From positions 1-11,204 of the forward strand of contig JAKPQU010000411.1 of the NCBI GenBank assembly GCA_029555925.1: 11,204 nt of DNA. The letters are read 5' to 3'. The notes beneath the pieces are model-generated. The model was not told the DNA's origin and ran no database searches. It saw only the letters and a list, made by a program, of their open reading frames with translations. This stretch comes from Bacillota bacterium (GTDB taxonomy: Bacteria > Eremiobacterota > SpSt-956 > JAKJGF01). The translations under genes were made by a program, and so were the position numbers. Every line of letters starts with the position of its first letter. Positions within the stretch are counted from its first letter, which is position 1. This document shows positions 7,110 through 11,204 of this stretch, in pieces.

Positions 7110-7134
7110 AGTGAGTAGAATTTTTCTACTCACT
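7110..7134. terminator. Bidirectional intrinsic terminator between convergent genes
   Basis: AGTGAGTAGAA and TTCTACTCACT form a perfect 11-bp stem with a 3-nt loop. On the minus strand the stem is followed by GTTTTTGC, a classic arrangement for ending the lipoprotein transcript. On the plus strand it is followed by TTTCAC, weaker, serving the radical SAM gene. The stem is built from the GTGA heptamers and contains the ancestral radical SAM stop (7116-7118). Confidence 0.7.
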
Positions 7135-7175
7135 TTTCACTTCTCACAACTCACGACTCACGTCTCACGACTCAC
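7130..7175. repeat. Heptamer array (TCAC orientation) at the lipoprotein 3' end
   Basis: TCAC occurs at 7130, 7137, 7144, 7151, 7158, 7165 and 7172, seven copies in perfect 7-nt phase. Its single left-arm partner is AGTGAGT at 7110. The array ends 2 nt from the TAA stop of the lipoprotein gene (7178-7180). Confidence 0.9.
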
Positions 7176-7177
7176 TG

Positions 7178-7780
7178 TTAAAATCTCATTCTCTCATTTC
7201 TGGATGCAATCGATGAACCGGGGAAGTAACTTGTAACCTTTGAAAGTGCTTCAGTTCTGCTGGTAGTACCCAGGATTTTATAAACACATGTTTCAGGACT
7301 GCCTCCGTTGGGATAGGAAATCATAATATAACTGTTTTCATCATTCGAATAAAGAAGGAGCACTACATGGTCGTAGTTGGATGTAGGCTGATATAAATAT
7401 ACAGACTCTCCGCCATAGATACTCTGAAGTAAAACAGTCATTCTATAACAATTTAATAATTTACTGGTAAAAATCTGTTCCGCACTTGATGAATCCGGCC
7501 ATACAAGCCCGTTCTGTCCATAAAGGGAAAAGATCCATCCGTTATGTCTTTCACTGTCATTCCACCAGGTAACAAACGCGGTTGGTTTCATAGAAGCAAC
7601 CTGAGATTTCCATTGAGTGAATTCACTCTGTGTTGTAGTTACAGGAACTACAGATGTAGAAGTATCTACAGAATTTGAAATAGCAGACGAAGTAATACTT
7701 CCGCCTCCGCCACCTCCACAGGAAGAGAAAAATAACATAATAACAATAAGAACCATTACTTTGAATATAGTCAATTTCAT
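7178..7780 (-). CDS. Small lipoprotein with poly-Gly linker and Cys/His core
   Basis: This 200-residue protein begins with a lipoprotein signal: MKLTIFK, a hydrophobic stretch, and the lipobox FFSSC with lipidation at Cys21, followed by six glycines and a Ser/Thr-rich tether (28-55). The mature domain is unrecognised. It has TWWNDSERHNGWIFSLYG (71-88), a helix-like segment after Cys111 (LLNCYRMTVLLQSIYGG), a strand with His138 (YDHVVLLLYS), and ISYPNGG (154-160). Cysteine at a helix start followed by His on a strand is the general layout of transglutaminase-like or papain-like folds, but no family motif confirms it. The product should sit in the membrane facing the periplasm or outer surface. 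The start is supported by AAAGAAAGGA at a 9-nt spacing. It is convergent with the radical SAM gene and shares its terminator hairpin. Confidence 0.8.
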   Translation of the reverse strand: MKLTIFKVMVLIVIMLFFSSCGGGGGGSITSSAISNSVDTSTSVVPVTTTQSEFTQWKSQVASMKPTAFVTWWNDSERHNGWIFSLYGQNGLVWPDSSSAEQIFTSKLLNCYRMTVLLQSIYGGESVYLYQPTSNYDHVVLLLYSNDENSYIMISYPNGGSPETCVYKILGTTSRTEALSKVTSYFPGSSIASRNERMRF

Positions 7781-7813
7781 AAAAATTCATCCTTTCTTTA
7801 TTTAATAGCATTA

Positions 7814-7841
7814 AAAGTAAAATCTGTACAAAAAAAGTCAA
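7814..7841 (-). promoter_or_regulatory. Weak candidate promoter for the lipoprotein gene
   Basis: Minus strand TTGACT (7836-7841) lies 16 nt before TACTTT (7814-7819), about 35 nt upstream of the ATG. The -35 is good and the -10 poor, so this is only a candidate. Confidence 0.35.
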
Positions 7842-8456
7842 GACAAAGCTTTTTATTAAAATGAGAAAAGGAGCGAACATACTCTTCTAGAAGTGATTTT
7901 CCTTTTTCTTTTGCTTTCTACATATATAATCGGCAAAAAACAAATGGCGTGGAGGCTGAAAATAAGAGAAAAAAGGCTTAATTTAATTTTCACCGAACCT
8001 AGTCCGGCAGGGCAGTTTCCGGTTATAAATAATATAAGTCTATAGATAGTAACAGTTCTTTTTTATAAGCCTGAATTCAGGCATTTTACGGGTAAGGCAG
8101 GATAGCTTCTGTTAAACGGGGCAGATGAGAAAAAAACAATGGAACTATTACCTGCAGACTTCAGGTTCTCCGCTTTATTAATGTTTTTTTGACTGTTCTG
8201 CTTTTTACGACTGTCTTTTCTACAGAGTAGAATAGCTTTATTTTCATCATTCCATAGAACTATAAAAGAGCAAAGAATATGGAAAAATTTGATGAGATTG
8301 TTATAGTTCTAACAGATGATAATATTATATATCTATAGTTATCCGGAAAAATCCATGTAAAAATTTTCAATTAAGAGGAAATAAGGAATAATTAACAGAG
8401 AATTAATAAAAATTAAACCTTTTTTAGAGAGTGGTAGTTCTATGGGATTATTAAAA
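7842..8456. other. Long intergenic region without a gene
   Basis: I find no coding frame with plausible protein features and no tRNA-like fold. Visible structure: a perfect 14-base palindrome GCCTGAATTCAGGC (8069-8082); a small hairpin TTCTAC/GTAGAA (8218-8232); AGAACTATAA (8256-8265) with its complement TTATAGTTCT (8301-8310); and TAGTTCTATGG (8435-8445), complementary to bases around 8253-8263. TTTTAGAGAGTG (8422-8433) repeats the copy at 1209-1220. A small RNA or the remains of an element are possible. Confidence 0.5.
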
Positions 8457-8615
8457 AGTGAATGGTGAGTAGTGAGTGGTTAGTGGTGAAGACAAACTTT
8501 CACTGACTTTATAGTTTAATTCATAATTTATTAGAATTTAATTAGCGTGAACAGTGAAAAGTGAAAAAAATAGGACATTGCTTACTATTCACTTTTCACT
8601 TTTCACTATTTACTC
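8457..8615. repeat. Composite heptamer arrays and 19-bp element at vault gene 3' end
   Basis: AGTGAAT, GGTGAGT, AGTGAGT, GGTTAGT and GGTGAAG occupy 8457-8491. A 19-bp element follows at 8510-8528, then 18 nt, then GTGAACA, GTGAAAA, GTGAAAA (8547-8567), a 20-nt centre, and complementary heptamers TTCACTT, TTCACTT, TTCACTA, TTTACTC (8588-8615). AGTGAAAAGTGAA (8553-8565) pairs perfectly with TTCACTTTTCACT (8588-8600) as a 13-bp stem, a possible terminator for the vault gene, whose TGA stop (8614-8616) lies in the last heptamer. Confidence 0.88.
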
Positions 8616-11073
8616 ACTGTTTCAGAATATCCTCTAAGGGAGTGCCTCTGAGTAAATTTGAGAATACTTCAGAAATACTCTTTCCTCCGATAATTGCAAG
8701 AGGTGCCATGGTTTCTGCCATTTTTTCCGCCAGATGTTTATCAGAGAATGCCTGAAGTGCTGCAATAAGTTCGGGAGATACAGCTCCTGCTTTGGCAACT
8801 ACTGCATCAACTTCTGCTTTCACCTCGGCAAGTTTCTGATGAAGTGCTTTTTCTGCCAGATAAAGTTCCTGTTCCCGTTCCAGTTTATGTCTTTCCAGTT
8901 CTGCTTTTGATATATCGGAAAGTTTATCCTGCTGTGCAAGTTTTGCAGACAATCTGCTGTCTTCCGTATGAATTTCGGAAGCAATCTGAGTGAGGGCAAG
9001 TTCCAGATTCTTTTTAACCTCTTCTATTTCCAGTGCCAGCCCTTTCTGAGTTGTTTCAGCCTGTGCCTGGGCAATTTGCTGTTTGATTATCTCCGTTTCC
9101 CGCGTAATTTCAAGTTTTCTGTGTTCCTGGGCAATCTGTATGGCCTGCTGGACAGAAGTATGCTGTGCCTGTACCAGAAGTCCTGAAATGGTACTGTCAC
9201 CTATTGTTACATCCAGTATCTCCACATCATAAACCCTCATGCCGTTTTCATCAAAGGCTCTTCCGGGACGTTTGCCTCCGTCGGCAACACCCAGAATGGT
9301 ATCGCGAATAATACTGATGGCATTGGCATAAAATTCTTCAATCCCCTTCTGCTTGACTATATTTCTGATCAATGACCTCATATGGTCAGTAAGGAATTTG
9401 ACATAATTTTCCACGTTAAACCATTTATCAGGATTACCTTCAAAATTTACCCTGTATGAAACATGGACTTTTACCTGACATAGATCCTTTGTTTCTGCCG
9501 TAACAACATCAGATACTTTATTATTCAAAACCCTTAAATAAACTGTTTTAAATAAATTATTATCAGATTTCGGCGTTCCAGTGGAAAGTTCCATATATTC
9601 AAGGTTTTCATCATATTCAAGAAGACAGGCCTGAGGGCCTACCATAACCTTTCTCTCCCCTGTTTTACTTACTACTAACACTGCATAGCCTGTCCAGATA
9701 TTTATTGTAACAGCACCTTCATATTTCGTATCGAGTGTTATAGTTCTTGGTTGACTGAAGGTCTGCTTTCTTGTAAAGTCATCTCCCGCAAAAGCTTCTT
9801 TTGCCTTTTCTCTTCGTGTATCTCTGGCTTCGGCCATGGCCTCGAGTTTTTTCTGAGGAGCAAAACTGTCTAAAGCTTCTTTATCTGTTACATAATCAGC
9901 TTTAATCTTGCTGGTAATCTCCATGAGCCTGCGGTTATATTCCAGAGCTTCAGCATTTCCCGGAAACATAAGCCTTACAGCTTTCTCATCCAGAACTCTT
10001 CTTACAATGACTTCTTTTCTCGGATCAGGAAGAAACATACAGGGGCCTCTTTTAAGAGAAATTTCTCCGTTCAATCTGTTAAGTACATATCTTGCTTCTC
10101 CTGCAGGTATGGCAACAGCATAGTGTCTCTCATGGTCGCTGTATTTTATAACAGCATGTTCAGGTCTCGGGAAATAGATCATCTGATCTTTACCTGTTAT
10201 AAAAAGCTCTTCCCCGACTTTACGTTCTGTCCCGTCCTCTTCTTTATAAGGTGCAATGACCTTTATATAGAGGCCGATTATTTCATTTAATTCAATGGCT
10301 TTGAATTTCCTGGAACCATTTTTTTCCACAAAAATCTCAGTAGGTTTCGGAAACACTACGGCAGGTCCCTGAATAAAACGTTTATTCCCGTCTTCATCAA
10401 GTAAAATACAGTATTCAAGCCTTTCCAGAGTGACTGCTTCACGGACATATTTTCCGTTGCTGTCTCTTACCACTTCAATACCTGTAGGAGGCATATAGAA
10501 AGACACGTCAGTACCTTTAATAACAAGCTGTTTACCTATGGTCAAATCGGGAATTTCCGTATCCAGTTTTGCACCTTCTGAAGTATCGGTAGAACTGCCT
10601 TTCTGCGGTTTTATAACAGCCTTTGCCCAGTTTTCCCTGGCAGCTTCTTCATTATATACCCTTACGACAAGATACTGGTTGGAGCGAAGATGATGTCCCT
10701 GAATAACATGGGCAACCTGGCCCGGCCAGAGGGGAAATGTTACGGGCCCGGGAATATTTACCTTGCACCCTGAAATCAATTTCGGTAAACTGTTTGGTCC
10801 GCTTCTCGGATGTTCTTCATCTCCTCCTTTTGCAGGATTTTCAAGGACTATATACCATCCTTCCTCTGCAAAAGGATACTGTGTTATTGCTTCCTCAAGG
10901 TTACACCTTTTATACTTTCTCGAAGAAGCATCAAAAATTACAGGTCTGTCCGTATTGGCAAGACTCGTCTTGTGAGGCCCCACATAGGCAATAACATTAC
11001 CTTTTGTCTCATCCAGAATAAAAGCATATTCATTGGGGGCAAGCACCAGATCTCTTTCACGGCCTTCTGCCAT
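8614..11073 (-). CDS. Major vault protein (MVP) homologue
   Basis: This 819-residue cytoplasmic protein matches the plan of MVP, which in eukaryotes forms the barrel of the vault particle from dozens of copies. Residues 1 to about 500 hold vault-type repeats: LAPNEYAFILDETKGNVIAYVGP near the N terminus (8-33, written with gaps in the family), and repeated GP-x-F-P turns at IQGPAVVFPKPTE (235), KRGPCMFLPDP (341) and VMVGPQACLLEYDE (477). Residues about 505-640 are a shoulder domain of SPFH/stomatin-like fold (YLRVLNNKVSD, VHVSYRVNFEG). Residues about 640-765 are a long Gln/Glu/Lys/Ala-rich helix corresponding to the cap helix, and a C-terminal GGKSISEVFSNLL segment would be the cap ring. Length is close to eukaryotic MVP (about 860-890). 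GGGAGAGG at 6 nt supports the start. No other vault component is visible here. Family is confident from overall architecture; particle assembly is inference. Confidence 0.88.
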   Translation of the reverse strand: MAEGRERDLVLAPNEYAFILDETKGNVIAYVGPHKTSLANTDRPVIFDASSRKYKRCNLEEAITQYPFAEEGWYIVLENPAKGGDEEHPRSGPNSLPKLISGCKVNIPGPVTFPLWPGQVAHVIQGHHLRSNQYLVVRVYNEEAARENWAKAVIKPQKGSSTDTSEGAKLDTEIPDLTIGKQLVIKGTDVSFYMPPTGIEVVRDSNGKYVREAVTLERLEYCILLDEDGNKRFIQGPAVVFPKPTEIFVEKNGSRKFKAIELNEIIGLYIKVIAPYKEEDGTERKVGEELFITGKDQMIYFPRPEHAVIKYSDHERHYAVAIPAGEARYVLNRLNGEISLKRGPCMFLPDPRKEVIVRRVLDEKAVRLMFPGNAEALEYNRRLMEITSKIKADYVTDKEALDSFAPQKKLEAMAEARDTRREKAKEAFAGDDFTRKQTFSQPRTITLDTKYEGAVTINIWTGYAVLVVSKTGERKVMVGPQACLLEYDENLEYMELSTGTPKSDNNLFKTVYLRVLNNKVSDVVTAETKDLCQVKVHVSYRVNFEGNPDKWFNVENYVKFLTDHMRSLIRNIVKQKGIEEFYANAISIIRDTILGVADGGKRPGRAFDENGMRVYDVEILDVTIGDSTISGLLVQAQHTSVQQAIQIAQEHRKLEITRETEIIKQQIAQAQAETTQKGLALEIEEVKKNLELALTQIASEIHTEDSRLSAKLAQQDKLSDISKAELERHKLEREQELYLAEKALHQKLAEVKAEVDAVVAKAGAVSPELIAALQAFSDKHLAEKMAETMAPLAIIGGKSISEVFSNLLRGTPLEDILKQ

Positions 11074-11079
11074 GATAAT

Positions 11080-11087
11080 CCTCTCCC
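11080..11087 (-). promoter_or_regulatory. Strong ribosome binding site of the vault gene
   Basis: GGGAGAGG on the minus strand, 6 nt before the ATG at 11073, contrasts with the array-adjacent genes that lack one. Upstream, TATAAA near 11130 could be a -10 box but no convincing -35 accompanies it. Confidence 0.6.
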
Positions 11088-11130
11088 TTCTTTTTTATGT
11101 TCACGTTTTTATCAATCCTTCTGTATTTTT

Positions 11131-11197
11131 TATAGTATATTTCATTCAGTAGTCGTGATGCGTAACGCGTTACGGGTTTATAGTGTATTTCATAACT
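11131..11197. repeat. Heptamer triplet flanked by two 19-bp elements
   Basis: GTGATGC, GTAACGC and GTTACGG (11155-11175) lie between 19-bp elements at 11131-11149 and 11179-11197. The right element is followed by TATTAGA at the window edge, the same seven bases that follow the element at 8510-8528. The block is upstream of the vault gene start. Confidence 0.85.
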
Positions 11198-11204
11198 TAT
11201 TAGA

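Noticed and set aside
7623..7880. Minus-strand frame overlapping the lipoprotein start
   Set aside because: It overlaps the lipoprotein gene in another frame; its composition is biased by the poly-Gly region and it has no ribosome site.
7842..8456. Sigma-54 (-24/-12) promoter for the NtrC-type regulator
   Set aside because: No TGGCA-N7-TGC-type match was found by eye here or in the other gaps.
7842..8456. Vault RNA gene
   Set aside because: No polymerase-III-type boxes or recognisable fold; proximity to the MVP homologue alone is not evidence.

Overview
The window is visibly AT-rich (not counted) and carries eight protein-coding genes. A lipoprotein signal, an NtrC-type sigma-54 activator, a CHASE4 histidine kinase, a eukaryote-like kinase fragment and a major-vault-protein homologue together suggest a Gram-negative-type bacterium with a complex signalling repertoire, probably from a poorly sampled lineage. 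I cannot name the phylum from sequence alone.

Layout. Positions 22-4611 hold a leftward series: membrane sensor kinase, then sigma-54 response regulator (an NtrB/NtrC-like pair), then a 75-residue four-cysteine protein, then a degenerate Ser/Thr kinase that stops inside its domain at the window edge. Positions 4854-7118 run rightward: a textbook sigma-70 promoter drives a putative NlpC/P60-like Cys/His hydrolase, followed by a B12-binding-type radical SAM enzyme whose 3' end was recently duplicated. Positions 7178-11073 are leftward again: a small glycine-rich lipoprotein, about 680 bases with no gene, then an 819-residue homologue of major vault protein (MVP), the shell protein of eukaryotic vault particles.

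The unusual layer is intergenic. Nearly every gap carries tandem 7-base repeats phased exactly at 7 nt. One family is GTGANNN/GTAANNN, a second is GGGTNNN. The longer arrays are mirrored: repeats read on the + strand in the left half and on the - strand in the right half, so they fold into hairpins. They abut or overlap the stop codons of several genes, and starts placed next to them lack a visible Shine-Dalgarno sequence. A separate 19-bp element (consensus TATAGT-NNN-TTTCATAACT) recurs five times beside the arrays at fairly regular spacing. Together these look like a family of small dispersed elements that settle at gene ends and may act as terminators or regulators.

The two-component pair is the only clear functional partnership. 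Its targets are not visible: I saw no -24/-12 promoter in the window. The vault homologue, radical SAM enzyme and hydrolase have no obvious pathway link to one another.
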